64,000 bases of DNA from Anisodus tanguticus (Eukaryota; Streptophyta; Magnoliopsida; Solanales; Solanaceae), in NCBI GenBank assembly GCA_034509755.1, contig CM067557.1, positions 37,010,001 through 37,074,000 of the forward strand. The letters are read 5' to 3'. A program made the translations under genes and the position numbers. The stretch's first letter is position 1; the number at the start of each line of letters is the position of its first letter. This document shows positions 1 through 11,631 of the stretch, piece by piece. Under the pieces are notes generated by a model. It did no database searches and was not told the DNA's origin. It saw nothing but the letters and a program-made list of their open reading frames with translations.

Positions 1-3000
1 GGTAGCCCTCAAATAGGTCGATGCAGTGCTCAATCCGGCCGAGATGGTGGACGTAGGGGTGATCGTGGCCATTTCTGAAGGCTCAGAAGATGGTAGAGAG
101 GGGTGTCTTTCTTATTTGGCTTATGTTCGTGACACTAGTGCGGAGACTCCTTTCTTAGATTCAGTTTTAGTAGTTCGGGAGTATCTAGAGGTGTTCCCCA
201 CTGACCTTCCCGGAGTTACGCCGGACCGTGATATTGACTTCTGCATTGATCTAGAGCATGTCACTCAGCCCATCTCTATGGCTCCGTATCAGATAGCGCC
301 ATATCGGATAGCGCCGGTCGAGTTGAGAGAATTGAAGGAACAATTGTAAGATTTGTTGAGTAAAGGATTTATTCGATTAGTGTGTCGCCTTGGGGTGCTC
401 CAGTGTTGATCGTTAAGAAGAAATATGGGTTCTTGCGCATGTGTATTGATTACAGCTAACTGAATAAGGTGACTATCAAGAACAAGTATCTATACCGCGC
501 ATTGATAACTTGTTTGATCACTTACATGTTGTTTCGTTCTTTTCGAAGATTGATTTGAGGTCCGGCTATCATCAGTTGAAGATCAGGCTAAGGATGTTCT
601 TGAGATAGCCTTTCAGACTAGATATGGGCATTATGAGTTTTTGGTGATGTCGTTTGGGTTGACCAATGCACCTGCAACCTTTATGGAGTTGATGAATATG
701 GTATTTAAACCCTACTTGGATTTATTCGTGATTGTGTTCATTGATGATATTTTGATATACTCACGGAGCGAGGAGGAGCACAAGCAACATTTGAGGATCG
801 TGCTTCGCATTCTAAAGGAGAAGCAACTCTATGCAAAAAAAATTGAAGTGCGAGTTTTGGCTTAATTCAATGTCTTTCTTGGGTCACGTGGTGACTAAAG
901 ATGGTACTATGGTGGATCCCAAAAAGATTGAGGCAATTCGGGATTGGATTCGGCCTACTTCGGTTACCGAGGTTCAGAGTTTTGTTGGACTCACATGATA
1001 TTATCAGCAATTTGTGAAAGGATTTTTATCCATTGCAGCTCTGTTGACTAGATTGACTTAGAAAGAAGTGGCTTTCAAGTGCTCTGATGCTTGTAAGGCG
1101 ATCTTTCAAAAGCTCAAGGCCTTATTGACTACCACTCCTATTTTGTCATTGCCAGTCAAGGGGGAGAGCTTTACTATATACTGTGATGCTTTTGGAGTAG
1201 GTCTTGGGTATGTGTTGATGCAGAAAGGGAAAGTCATAGCCTATGGTTCGAGATAATTAAAGGTTCATGAGAAGAATTATACCACCCATGACCTAGAGTT
1301 ATGCAATCGTGTTTGCCTTAAAAATTTAGGGGCATTATCTCTATGGTGTGCATTTTCAGGTTTACACCGACCATTGCAGTCTTCAGTACTTGTTCAATCA
1401 GAAGGATCTTAATTTGAGACAACGTCGGTGTTTGGAGATTTTGAAGGATTATGATATAACTATTTTGTATCACTGGGGAAAAACAAATGTTGTGGAGGAT
1501 ATATTGAGTTGCATGGTGGTGAGCATGGATAGCCTGGCTATGTTACACGCATAGGAGCGTCATATGGCTATGGATGTTCAGTCCTTGGTAAATCGGTTTG
1601 TTAGGCTTGATATCTCTGAGCCTAGTATGGTATTAGCTTGTGTGGAGGTGCGGTCTTCCTTGTTAGAGCAGATTCGATCCCAATAATTTGATGATGCTCA
1701 GTTGTGCAAAATCCGTGATAAGGTGTTGCGAGCAGAGGAAAATGAGGCAGTGATTAATAGTGATGGTATCTTGAGGATCAATAGTCGAATTTGTGTTCCT
1801 AGAGTGGATGACTTGACCAGATTGATCATGGAGGAGGCCTATAGTTTGAAGTGCTTCATCTATCCAGGGGCTACGAAGATGTATCGTGACTTGAGGCAGC
1901 ATTACTGGTTGTACAGGATGAAGAGGGGCATAGTAGAGTTCGTGTCCCGGTGTTTGAATTGTGAGCAAGTGAAATATGAGCACCAGAGGCCCGGTGGTGT
2001 GCTTCAGATGATGTCCATTCCCGAGTGGAAGTGGGAGTGGATTGCCTTGGATTTCATGGTAGAATTGCCCCGTACCTTGGGCAAGTTTGATGTTATATGA
2101 GTCATTGTGGACAGGTTGACCAAATCTTCCCATTTCATTCCAGTTCAAACTATCTATAATTCTGAGAAGTTGACTAAGATTTACATTCGAGAGATAGTCC
2201 GATTTCACTAGGTGCCTATTTCTATTATTTCTGACTGGGGTACGCGGTTCACTTCTCACTTATAGCGATCTATGCAGAAGGAGTTAGGTACTAGAGTGGA
2301 TCTTAGTACAACTTTTCACCATCATATCTATGGCTAGTCTAAGCGGACTATACAAGTTATCGAGGACATGTTGTGAGCATGTGTGATTGACTTTGGTGGT
2401 CACTGGGACCTGTTTCTACCCTTGACCGAGTTCACTTACAATAATAGTTACCATTCAAGTACTTATATAGCACCGTTCGAGGCATTGTATGGTAGGAGGT
2501 CTCGTTCTTCAATCGAGTGGTTTGATACTTTTGAGGTTTGACCTTGGGGTACTGATCTTCTGAGAGATTCGATGGATAAAGTTAAGTTGGTTCAAGACTA
2601 GTTTCTTACAGCCCAGAGCAGACATAAGAGTTATGTGGAACAGAGAGTTCATACTTTGGAGTTTATGGTTGGCGATTGGGTATTTCTGAAGGTTTTACCC
2701 ATGAAGGGTGTGATGAGGTTTGGGAAGAAAGGAAGCTCAGCCCGAGGTTTATTGGCCCTTTTAAGATTTTGGACAAAGTTGGCGAGGTGGCCTACGAGTT
2801 GGCTTTACCTCCGGGTTTATCTAATGTGCATCTTGTGTTCCATGTGTCGATGCTAAGGAAGTATGTTCCTGATGATTCTCATGTGATTAGATGGGACTCG
2901 GTGATGTTGGATCAGGATCTAGCTTATGTGGAGGACCCTGTAGCTATTCTAGACAGGTAGGTTCAAAAGTTGAGGTCCAAAGGGATAGCTTCTGTGAAAG

Positions 3001-3144
3001 TGCAATGGAGGAATCGTCCAGTGGAGGAGGCTACATGAGAGACCGAGTCTGACATGCGGACTAACTACCCCGAGCTATTTGAGATCCCATGTATTTCATT
3101 TTCTTTATTGTTCGAGGACGAACGTTTATTTCAGTGGTACCTGA
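1..3144 (+). pseudogene. Gypsy (chromovirus-like) pol remnant, 5' end outside window
   Basis: Decayed polyprotein of a Ty3/Gypsy LTR retrotransposon, read forward but broken by many stops and frameshifts. In order: the linker into reverse transcriptase (FPTDLPG, DRDIDFCIDL near 190-260), the RT core with SFGLTNAP and the catalytic FIDDILIYS (about 640-770), RNase H (TDHCSLQYLF, near 1360-1400), the integrase zinc-finger region (KMYRDLRQHYW, near 1880-1910) and integrase core to about 2500, then a C-terminal tail with VQWRNRPVEEAT and ETESDMRTNYPELFE (about 2995-3080). That tail is typical of chromodomain-bearing Tekay/Del-type elements. Gag and protease would lie upstream of the window. The catalytic pair is readable but no frame is continuous, so the element is dead. 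Family-level call is secure; lineage is inferred from the tail. Confidence 0.9.
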
Positions 3145-3945
3145 TGTAATGACTTGAAAAGTCATTTTGCTTGCTTTGTCTAGAAACCCCTAAATTACCC
3201 TTTTCGAGCCCTTATTATCTTGTTTATGACTTGCGGGGATGGATGACACGGTTCTCAAGGTGATCGGGTAAGTTTCGGACCCATTTTGTTATGTTTGAGA
3301 AAATCCAAGTTAAGAGATTAGAAGAGTTTGACTCATAGTTAACTTTTGGGTAAATATGTTCCATTCGTAGTTTCATTGGTTCCATTAGCTCTGAAATGAC
3401 GTTTATGACTTAGTCGAGCCTTTGGTTCGGGTCCCAAGTCAGCCCAGTGTGTTTTGGAGATTAGTTCATCAAATTGTGGAACTAGAACTTAAAAGTTGAC
3501 TTTAGTCAAACCCGAGCGTTATAGACCTTTTTTCAGAAAATTCGAGTGCGCGAGCAGGTCTGGATTGTGTTTTCTAATAGGAATGCATGTTTGGTTTGTG
3601 TCCGGCAGGTCCCAGGAGTGTTTCGGGTAGTTGACGGGGGATTGGATCACTTTGGACTGCTGCTGGAGCTTGTCCTTCCCCAGCAAGAGTCGGATGTTTA
3701 AGTAACTTCTGCCCCACCGGATAGATCTTTCACCGGAGTGAGTCCGCCCCAGCAGAATCGAGTCCGACAGAGCAGAATCACTGTGCAGATTTAAGTGAGT
3801 TTAAGACCTAGAATTCATTTCATTCTCCAAAAGTTATTCCCCTTCGAACTCAAGCTTGGGCAGTAGGGTATTGAAGAAATCAAGAAGATTCCATCATTAA
3901 GGAAACCATTCTTCCCTCCATTAATGTGCATTAGTAGCATTACAT
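3145..3945 (+). repeat. Probable 3' LTR of the Gypsy remnant
   Basis: The sequence TGTAATGACTTG starts just after the polyprotein end and the phrase FEDERLF, which is the usual arrangement at the 3' end of plant Gypsy elements of this type. A CATTACA motif near 3943 could be the LTR end. No second LTR is in the window for comparison, so the right border is a guess and could lie up to about 150 bp further on. Confidence 0.45.
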
Positions 3946-4109
3946 CATAAATATGTTTCTTAAGTGGAGAAAATGATAGAAATGTCCTGTTGAGAATAAG
4001 AGAGTTGTAATTGAGGATTGAGAATTGGGAATTGGGTATTGATTCTTTGATGCATATATTGTAAGTAAACTAGTGATGTATTTAACTAGTAGATGATGAT
4101 TAATAGAAA

Positions 4110-4330
4110 TTTTTTGTCGCTATTGTTATAAAATCTATTGCTAATTTCATAATTTATTTTGTCGTATTAGTAAATTAGAGGTGAAAATGTTTGTCGCTAG
4201 TCCGTCGCGACATATTTGACCCATTTTTGCGACAAAAATTATGTGTCGCAATCCATCGTCATCTTTTTTTCCTTTATCAATGACCAAAATTCATCACAAT
4301 TCCGTCGCAAAAAATTTTCTTCTATAATCA
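4110..4330. mobile_element. DNA-transposon remnant rich in GTCGC motifs
   Basis: Repeated GTCGC/GCGAC words in both orientations (for example near 4117, 4190-4210, 4228 and 4300) resemble the subterminal motif clusters of plant CACTA or Mutator elements. No terminal inverted repeats or target duplication could be recognised, so the class is uncertain. Confidence 0.3.
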
Positions 4331-4929
4331 TTTTATTTATTTATTTTAAATACACCGATTGAAACATATTAAATATAATTATTAAATATCCTAAAAGTAA
4401 CTTAAATTGGAATAACCCACCCAATCCCAGCTTAAACCAAATGACACCTAAAGGGTTTATAGGTATTTTCAGATAAATTGTGGCTAGGTTCCTTAGCTTT
4501 TGACTCGATCGTTCAATTATTATTCATTACCAAAAAGATTAGATTGAGACGAAAAATAGTTTATACATAACCATCAACGCCATCTAACTTCTTTTTGTAT
4601 TATTCATGTAACAAAACAAAATAAGACAAATTAAAAAGAAAGGAAGGAATGAAGAAAGATCGATATCACTAGCAACCATGACTGGTATGGATAAACTGCA
4701 TCATCAGGAAAGCCTCATTTTATGATTACATGTTTTTCAATTTTCAATAAAATATATGATTTGATAATGAGTACTTTTATTAATCACATCATCCAAAAGT
4801 TTAATATTAAAATACTATATATATTTATGAGATAATTTCAAAACACATATGAAGGTATTATTTTTTTGTGAGTTTCCTATATGAACTATCAGGTGTTTGC
4901 ATTTTCTATCTAAAGTATTACCAATGATT

Positions 4930-5064
4930 TATCAAAACATACCTCGAAATCAACTATGCCAAGTATTTAAATATAATCGTCAAAAGGCACGTGACAACTT
5001 AATTTGCTCATAAAATTTCGTCCACATGACAACTGACTCATTAATTTCGAGGTGTGTTTTGATA
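4930..5064. repeat. Fold-back element with 21-bp inverted arms
   Basis: TATCAAAACATACCTCGAAAT at 4930-4950 (21 bases, one mismatch) is the reverse complement of 5044-5064. The arms are separated by 93 bp. This is the layout of a small fold-back MITE. The outer borders are not clear; weak similarity may extend from about 4860 to 5150. Confidence 0.5.
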
Positions 5065-5229
5065 GTGTTAAAGATCTTTTGCATGTAGTTTAAGTCTTAT
5101 GCATGGATAGTGTTAAGATCTTTTGAACTGTTTTTTGTAAATTAACGAATAGTAGTATGTTATTTATCATTTATTTAATGTTACTAATAACTCGTGTTTA
5201 TTATAGCCAATATTTAAAACTAATTGAGA

Positions 5230-5297
5230 TCTTTGTGGTCTGGATTTTTTTCGGACTCCACACATAGCGGGAGCTTAGTGCACTGAGCTGCCCTTTT
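5230..5297 (+). mobile_element. 5'-truncated SINE tail (SolS-type)
   Basis: The run ACATAGCGGGAGCTTAGTGC followed by ACTGAGCTGCCCTTT matches the 3' body of the full SINE at 17631-17800 in this window. Only about 68 bp are present and the tRNA-derived head is missing, so this is a relic copy. Confidence 0.7.
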
Positions 5298-5944
5298 ACT
5301 TCTTATAAATAATACCAATTCACACTCATTATAGATAGTTGCCTATAATGGGTTTTGAGTAATTTCACTACATAAATAGCTTTTCTATTAGAATTTATGT
5401 GGCATAATATTCAAATTTAAGAAAACAACGAGAGTTTTTGAAATTTATAATTTTAAATATGTCGTAATATTTTGTGATTATAAAAGTTCTGAAACATATG
5501 GTGTTAAACTCGATATAACACTTGTATGATTAGAAATACTTCTACTTAAGAATAAAATGGAAAGATCATGTTAAATCGTTCTCAAACTTAAGAAACGATT
5601 AGTATTTCGTGGATATAACTTGAATCTTTAATGATTATTGGTTTCACTTTTTCTTAAGTTTCATATGAAACAATTTAGCTTAGAAAATATTAAAAGAAAG
5701 AAATTGAATATTGCGTGTGAACAGGATCAGGGTTAGTCGTCCAATTAATTTCGACCAGTTGTGTACGCCCGTTGAGTCAACTTTCTGTTCAAGTCTAGCC
5801 GCAATTGACCCAACTCCTCAATACGGACCAAGTCTACACCATTTCCAAATTATCTATCAGAGTCAGAAATTTATATAAGATATTTAATATTATACTTAGA
5901 ATTTAAATATGTGACATATAGTAATTTTTAAATCTTCTTTACTA
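5298..5944. other. AT-rich intergenic stretch
   Basis: No coding frame or recognisable element; AT-rich spacer between the SINE relic and the first MITE. Confidence 0.5.
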
Positions 5945-6140
5945 CTTCCTCCCGCTTAATTTATATGATACTCTATTCTTTTTTATCAGTGTAAAAAAGA
6001 GTGATATATTTTTATAGTTAGTAACAATTTAACTTTAAAATCTTCATATTATTCTTAAACCACAAGTTTTAAAAGTCTTCCTTTTATTCTTAAAATTTGT
6101 GTTCAGTCAAACACATTCATATAAATTAGAACGGTATGAG
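5945..6140. mobile_element. Stowaway-like MITE 1
   Basis: A 196-bp non-coding element bounded by TA on each side (5943-5944 and 6141-6142). The left end, beginning CTTCCTCCCGCTTAATTTAT, is an imperfect inverted copy of the right end, ATATAAATTAGAACGGTATGAG. The consensus for such ends is CTCCCTCCGT, and TA target duplication is the rule for Tc1/mariner-derived Stowaway MITEs. It lies about 730 bp upstream of the UGT start. Confidence 0.75.
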
Positions 6141-6150
6141 TACTTTATTA

Positions 6151-6412
6151 CTCCCTCCGTTCCATAATAAGTGGTGTTTTAGGTTTTTTATTTTATTTCA
6201 AAATAAGTGGTGTTTTAGGATTTCAAGAAGAAATTGATCTTATTCTTTAAAAATTATTCTTATTTACATAATTAAGAATCATTAAGTAGCTTTTCTTTTC
6301 TAGACATTAATTAGTGGTAAGTTACTAAAAACACTCAGAATTTTTAGGAGTGAGCAATTTCTTAAGGAGTGTGCATAAGTTAAAAACACCACTTATTATT
6401 AAACGTAGGGAG
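6151..6412. mobile_element. Stowaway-like MITE 2 in the UGT 5' flank
   Basis: A 262-bp element with terminal inverted repeats CTCCCTCCGTTCCATAATAA (left) and the degenerate reverse complement ending AAACGTAGGGAG (right), flanked by TA at 6149-6150 and 6413-6414. The repeated phrase AAGTGGTGTTTTAG occurs twice in the left half. It ends 457 bp before the glycosyltransferase ATG and so may contribute to its promoter. Confidence 0.85.
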
Positions 6413-6869
6413 TAGAGCTTTTTTGGGAGTCAACAACTTATTTATAAACAAAAAAAATAGTTTTGCCCTATTTGTAGGGGTGGAAGTAGAAGCCCATATA
6501 CAAGTTCCGCCGAACTCATCAATATTCGCTCAAATAATATATTTGTTTAAGAAATTCATTAAATATATACCCATTAAATTTATAATTGAATTATTAATTA
6601 GCACTTCAACTTGTTATTTTAAAATTGAAAACCCATAAGTTGACATTCTGATTCTGCCTTTGTCTATTTGCTAATCCCTTTCCCCCAGCTAGCTCCGTCC
6701 CATTATCATCGTCTTATATTTAGCCAGACCTCTTCTACAATCTAGAACCAGTCAAGCAAACCTTCCAAGACTTGATAATTATTTTTTAAGGCAAATGCAA
6801 GTCTTCTTTTCCACCTAAACTCCTATTTTTTTCTCCCAAACTTTACAAGCTATCCTTTTTTCTTCAACA

Positions 6870-8345
6870 ATGGCAACCAAAATTCCTCAAAAACTTCATT
6901 TTGTGTTAATCCCATTACTAGCACAAGGCCACATGATTCCCATGATAGACATGGCTAGGCTATTTGCTGAGCATGGTGTGAAGGTTAGTTTAGTAACTAC
7001 ACCACATAACGCGACAAGATTCACAACAATTATCAATCGGGCAAGAGAAATGGGTCTAGATATTGAACTCATTCAAATTCCATTTCCTAGTGAAGAAGTT
7101 GGTTTGCCAATTGGTTGTGAAAATCTTGATAGCGTCCCTTCACGTGACCTTATAAGAAACTTTTATACAGCACTTAATACGTTGCAAGAACCACTTGAGA
7201 AGTTTTTGCAAAAGCATATTACCCCTCCAAGTTGCATAATTTCAGATAAATGTCTCTCCTGGACTTCAGAAATAGCGCGAAAATTCCATGTCCCAAGGCT
7301 TGTCTTCCACGGGATGGGTTGTTTTTCTTTGTTAAGTTCGCATAATTTGAAGCTTCATAGGCCTTATCTGAGGGTCAAATCCGATACGGAACGTTTTGTT
7401 GTGCCAGGACTTCCACTAAGGGTTGAAATAGCGAAATATCAACTTCCGGGGGCCTTCGTACAATTACCAGACTTGGATGATATTCGGGGTCAGATGCAAG
7501 AAGCTGAATCAAGTGCTTATGGAGTGGTAGTTAATAGCTTTGCTGAATTGGAGCATGGATGTGCAGAGGAATATGAAAAAGCTATTAATAAGAAGGTATG
7601 GTGCATTGGACCAGTTTCACTTTGCAGTAAGAATGTTATGGATATGTATCAAAGAGGGAACAAACCTTCAATTGATGAGAAACAATGCTTAAAATGGCTC
7701 GATACGATGAAAGATAAGTCCGTTATTTACTGTTGTCTCGGTAGCCAATGCAGGCTAATCGCGTCACAGTTGATAGAAATTGGGCTAGGTTTAGAAGCAT
7801 CAAAACGGCCGTTTATTTGGGTAATAAAGACCGCAGATCATAATTTTCTCGAGTTGGAGAAATGGTTAATGGACATCAAGTACGAGGAGAGAATCCAAGG
7901 GAGGGGAATTGTGATTAAAGGTTGGGCCCCTCAAGTTCTTATATTGTCTCATCCATCCATAAAAGGATTCTTGACACATTGTGGCTGGAACTCGACTATT
8001 GAAGGGGTGAGTTGTGGTGTGCCTATGATCACATGGCCAATGTTTGCAGAACAATTCTTCAATGAAAAGCTCATTGTTGAAGTTTTAAATATTGGAGTTC
8101 AAGTTGGAGTTGAATTTCCGGTTAGATGGGGGGAAGAAGAGAAAGTTGGAGTACTTGTTTACAAAGAACAAGTTGCAAATGCTATAGAGGAACTAATGGA
8201 TGGAGGAGAAGAAGGGGAAAAGAGAAGAATTAAAGCTAAAGAACTTGGATTAATAGCAAGAAGAACCATGGAAGAAAATGGAACTTCGCGACTCAACATA
8301 TTGAACCTCATCCAAGACATCTTAAACCAATCATTAAGTGCTTAA
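6870..8345 (+). CDS. UDP-glycosyltransferase, UGT73 type (family 1)
   Basis: A complete 491-residue intronless family-1 glycosyltransferase that transfers sugar, probably glucose from UDP-glucose, to a small lipophilic acceptor in the cytosol. The N-terminal half has the catalytic histidine in QGHMIPM (His21) and the partner aspartate in IISDKC (Asp126). The C-terminal PSPG box spans residues 352-395, starts WAPQVLILSHP, contains HCGWNS and ends in Gln395, the residue usually linked to UDP-glucose. Length, the CLGSQCRL segment and FNEKLIVEVL fit UGT73C-like enzymes. The start is favoured by its AACAATGGC context and the QKLHFVLIPLLAQGH opening. No signal peptide is visible. The acceptor (flavonoid, cytokinin, steroid, coumarin and others are known in the family) cannot be read from sequence. 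Nothing suggests it is broken. Two MITEs lie within 1 kb upstream. Confidence 0.96.
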   Translation: MATKIPQKLHFVLIPLLAQGHMIPMIDMARLFAEHGVKVSLVTTPHNATRFTTIINRAREMGLDIELIQIPFPSEEVGLPIGCENLDSVPSRDLIRNFYTALNTLQEPLEKFLQKHITPPSCIISDKCLSWTSEIARKFHVPRLVFHGMGCFSLLSSHNLKLHRPYLRVKSDTERFVVPGLPLRVEIAKYQLPGAFVQLPDLDDIRGQMQEAESSAYGVVVNSFAELEHGCAEEYEKAINKKVWCIGPVSLCSKNVMDMYQRGNKPSIDEKQCLKWLDTMKDKSVIYCCLGSQCRLIASQLIEIGLGLEASKRPFIWVIKTADHNFLELEKWLMDIKYEERIQGRGIVIKGWAPQVLILSHPSIKGFLTHCGWNSTIEGVSCGVPMITWPMFAEQFFNEKLIVEVLNIGVQVGVEFPVRWGEEEKVGVLVYKEQVANAIEELMDGGEEGEKRRIKAKELGLIARRTMEENGTSRLNILNLIQDILNQSLSA

Positions 8346-8865
8346 TTAGTTTTGAATTTAAGTTATATAATTTGGCGTATGCTTGATTTGAAGAGTTACC
8401 TATTGTTGTTGTAGGTAAATTTAAGTGCATAAAACTTAAAACAGTCCATGAGGAAGTCTCTTCTTCTTTATTTTTTCCTTTCTTTTGTGGTGTGTTATGC
8501 GGAATTATGGTGTCAACTTTGTAGTTCTTGTGACTATCTCCATCCATGCACATTTATTTTTTATATAGGGGACAATCAGCAATATAAAGATGGAACATCA
8601 ATAAATATATGATCTTTTGAAAGAGAAAAACACCAATTACCACATCCCACAGAGTAAATATAATTTTAGTCCTTACCCCTAAGATAGAGATGATCACAAA
8701 AAAATCAAATAATTATCATGATAAGATATTTTTCTTTAGGAATTTCATTGAAGTCATCCGAATGCGCGCACGTGAAATTTACAAAAAATATGCAATATTT
8801 ATAGAGAGAAATAATTTGATGAAGATGTTAATAATAAAATAATAAAGTGTTTTGAAGAATCCTTA
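8346..8865. other. UGT 3' flank and AT-rich spacer
   Basis: Contains the 3' untranslated region of the glycosyltransferase, with T-rich and AATAAA-like words near 8600, but no single polyadenylation site stands out. No gene seen. Confidence 0.4.
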
Positions 8866-9120
8866 CACTACTATAAAATCTCTATTTTTCCATTGAAAAT
8901 ATTCAAAGCCACTATTTTCCACTGAATGTTGGTGGGAAAAACCTAAATAAAAGTATTTTCATACGGAAAAATTATGAAGTTTCTCAACCTTTCAATGAGA
9001 AATGCTTGCCACCATGCGTTTTCCAGTGATCTGGTCGATGGAAATGAAGTGGGAAAATCATGTTTTATAGTATAAATTTTTCACTAAATGTCGGTGGAAA
9101 AACCTTTATTTCTAGTAGTG
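8866..9120. mobile_element. CACTA-type MITE
   Basis: A 255-bp non-coding element that begins CACTACTATAAAATC and ends TTATTTCTAGTAGTG, i.e. inverted CACTACTA ends. It is flanked by an identical 3-bp duplication TTA (8863-8865 and 9121-9123), the duplication size made by CACTA transposases. Internal GGTGGGAAAAACC and GGTGGAAAAACC motifs are repeated. It needs a transposase from elsewhere. Confidence 0.88.
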
Positions 9121-9130
9121 TTAGAGTTGA

Positions 9131-9230
9131 TTATTTCAAATAATATATGATCAAACAAATTATTTTTCATTTAGAAATAGATCTGACTATTCAAATTATA
9201 TGAATTTATTTTGACATTCTACATAGCGGT
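9131..9230 (+). repeat. Left copy of a direct repeat flanking the LINE
   Basis: This stretch (ATTATTTTTCATTTAGAAATAG and onwards to CATAGCGGTAAAG) is an imperfect direct copy of 15540-15650 beyond the right end of the LINE. The two were apparently an older tandem duplication, and the LINE inserted at the end of the first unit. Confidence 0.55.
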
Positions 9231-9389
9231 AAAGTCTCAACCACCGCCACCAAACCTCCACCGCTAAACACCTCCACCAAACCTCCACCATCTCCCTTGC
9301 CAACCATCTTCACCTCCACCAATCACCATAATAAACCATATATATTTCAAGACTCGGGCATAACCTTGAAAAAATTGAATCCCTTTTTT

Positions 9390-9590
9390 GTGTTTTGGTT
9401 TTTAAATCTTTCTTTGTTGGTTATCTGGGTTAAGTTATTTTGAAGAAAGATTGAATCTTTCTTGTTTTTGGTTATCCGGGGTTAAGTTATTTTGAACAAA
9501 GATTGAATCCTTCTTGTTTTTTATCATTTGGGGTTAAGTTTTTTTTAATAAAAAGATTTAATATTTCTTGATTTTTGGATATTTGGGGCT
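9390..9590 (+). repeat. Tandem repeats in LINE 5' leader
   Basis: About four degenerate units of roughly 55-60 bp, each with TGGTTATCTGGGTTAAGTT-like and AAAGATTGAATCTTTCTTG-like segments. Tandem leader units often carry promoter function in LINEs, but this is inference here. Confidence 0.65.
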
Positions 9591-10056
9591 AGAACGCAAA
9601 TCTTTCACTCCAAACCCTACGTTTATTCGACCTATCACTGAAAATTGGTGAATATATTTGTTCCAATATCCTTGCTCCATCATTGTCGGCTTTCCAGTTT
9701 CGGTGTTGGCGATTGTCTTCAAGTCCATTTTCATCAGCTTTAAGTGAACAATACTTCCGCTGCCAGTGAACAGTACCGGTGAACAGTGATTTTCGCCGGC
9801 AAACAAGTTCGATTCAACTGGAGTTGGTACCTCCGGTTTTCCATATCCATTCTTTGTCCTTATCCTTGTTGTTAAATTTTGTCGCTTCACTGTATTGAAT
9901 CGTGACTTTGCGTTCTTGCATTTAACCTTCTTGTCTTTAATTATAGCATTATTGGCGTAGTGATTTTACTTGCCTCTTGATTCTTGTTAACTTGTGCTTT
10001 CACTTTGATCCCTTCCTGTTTTAGGGTAAACGTTTGAGTATTTTATTATTTTATAT

Positions 10057-10690
10057 TTGGTAACTAATAGTAGACAAGGGTCATGTTCTCAGTCGGGGAC
10101 GGGGGTGAGGGTTAGGAGGGGTAAGTGGGGTAAGGGAGATGCTAGGCTAAGAATAGGGTCTTGGAACATTGGGACTTTAACGGGAAAGTCCATAGAGCTA
10201 GTTAAGATTCTTAAGAAGAGGAGGATTAATATAGCTTGTGTCCAGGAGACCAAATGGGTAGGACCTAAGGATAAGGATGTGGATGGGTATAAGTTATGGT
10301 TCTCGGGTAGGTCGAGGTATAGGAATAGGGTAGGCATTTTAGTAGACAGTGAGTTAAATGATCAGGTGGTGGAGGTTAGGAGGGTCAATGACAGGATGAT
10401 GGCAATTAACTTGTTAGTTTGAGGGTTCACTATGAACATTATTAGTGCTTATGTGCCGCAGACGAGCTTGGACGAGGAGGAGAAAAGGCATTTTTGAGAG
10501 GATTTGGACGAGGTGGTGGGTAGTATACCACCTACTGAGAAGTTATTTGTAGGAGGGGATTTCAATGGACATATCGGGTCACTTCCGGAGGGTTATGATG
10601 ACATGCATGGAAGCTTTGGCCTCGGGGACAGGAATGGGGAGGCGTCTCACTTTTTGAGTTCGCTAGAGCTTCTGGGATGGTGATAGCCAA
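10057..10690 (+). pseudogene. LINE endonuclease domain
   Basis: Reads as an exonuclease-endonuclease-phosphatase domain: GSWNIGTLTGKS near the start, CVQETKW with the metal-binding glutamate (about 10240), NIISAYVPQ (about 10435) and GGDFNGHIGS (about 10555). The frame has stops after INLLV (10422) and KRHF (about 10497) and shifts near 10670. This domain nicks target DNA to prime reverse transcription. Confidence 0.85.
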
Positions 10691-10978
10691 TTCAAGGTTC
10701 CTGAAGAAGGAGGAACACTTGGTGACTTTTCGTAGTTCGGTGGCTAAGACTTAGATAAACTTTTTGCTCCTTAGGAAGGTTGACAACGGTCTTTGTAAAG
10801 ACTGCAACGTTATTCTAATGGAGTATCTTACAACCGGACATAAGCTTTTGGTGATGGGTTTGGAGATCAAGATGGAGTAGAAGAGGAGGGTTGTGGATGA
10901 TAGATTAAGAATCAAATGGGGGAGTTTGACCATGGCTAGTGCAAAGGAGATGGGGGAGAGGTTGATGGCCAATGAGGC

Positions 10979-11625
10979 ATGGAGGGGGGTAGTGGGGATG
11001 CGATCGGTATGTGGGACAGGACAGCCAGTTGCATTCGAGAGTTAGCTAGAGAAGCGCTTGGGCTATCGAGGGGGAGTCGTGGTGGGCAACGAGGAGACTG
11101 GTGGTGGAATGGTAAAGTTCAAAAGAAGGTAGAAGTGAAGAAAGCGGAGTATGCGAAATTGGTAGAAAGCAAGGATGAGATGGAGGAATGGACAAATAAG
11201 GAATTGTATAAGATGATGAGAAATGAGGCAAAACTTGCGGTTATGGCAGTGAAAATGACGGCTTTTGAACGCTTGTATGTGGAATTAGAGGGGAAAGGCG
11301 GGGATAAGAAGTTGTACAGACTATCCAAGGTGAGGGAGAGGAGAGCCCATTACTTGGATTGCGTGAGGTGCATCAAGGACGCGGACGGCAAAGTATTGGT
11401 GGAGGACGCGCATATTAGGCGGAGGTGGCAGTCTTATTTCCATAAACTCATGAACGAAAAAGGACATAGACATATTGTGCTGGGAATCTGGAGTAATCTG
11501 GTAGGTACTGGTGATTTTGGGTATTGTAGAAGTATTAAGGTTGAGGAGGTTAGGGGTGTTGTTCGCAGGATGCGCATGGGACGAGCGACCGGGCTTGATG
11601 AGATCTCATTTGAATTTTGAAAGAG
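10979..11625 (+). pseudogene. LINE linker between endonuclease and RT, first part
   Basis: Open for 213 codons: GMWDRTASCIRELARE, a lysine-rich helical segment, then the start of the RT region at RMGRATGLDEISFEF, the phrase that precedes RT block 1 in plant RTE elements. The frame stops just before the inserted solo LTR; the continuing text resumes after 13670. Confidence 0.8.
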
Positions 11626-11631
11626 CACAGG

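Noticed and set aside
1663..2259. 198-codon minus-strand frame opposite Gypsy pol
   Set aside because: It is the shadow of integrase coding text on the plus strand; no domain of its own.
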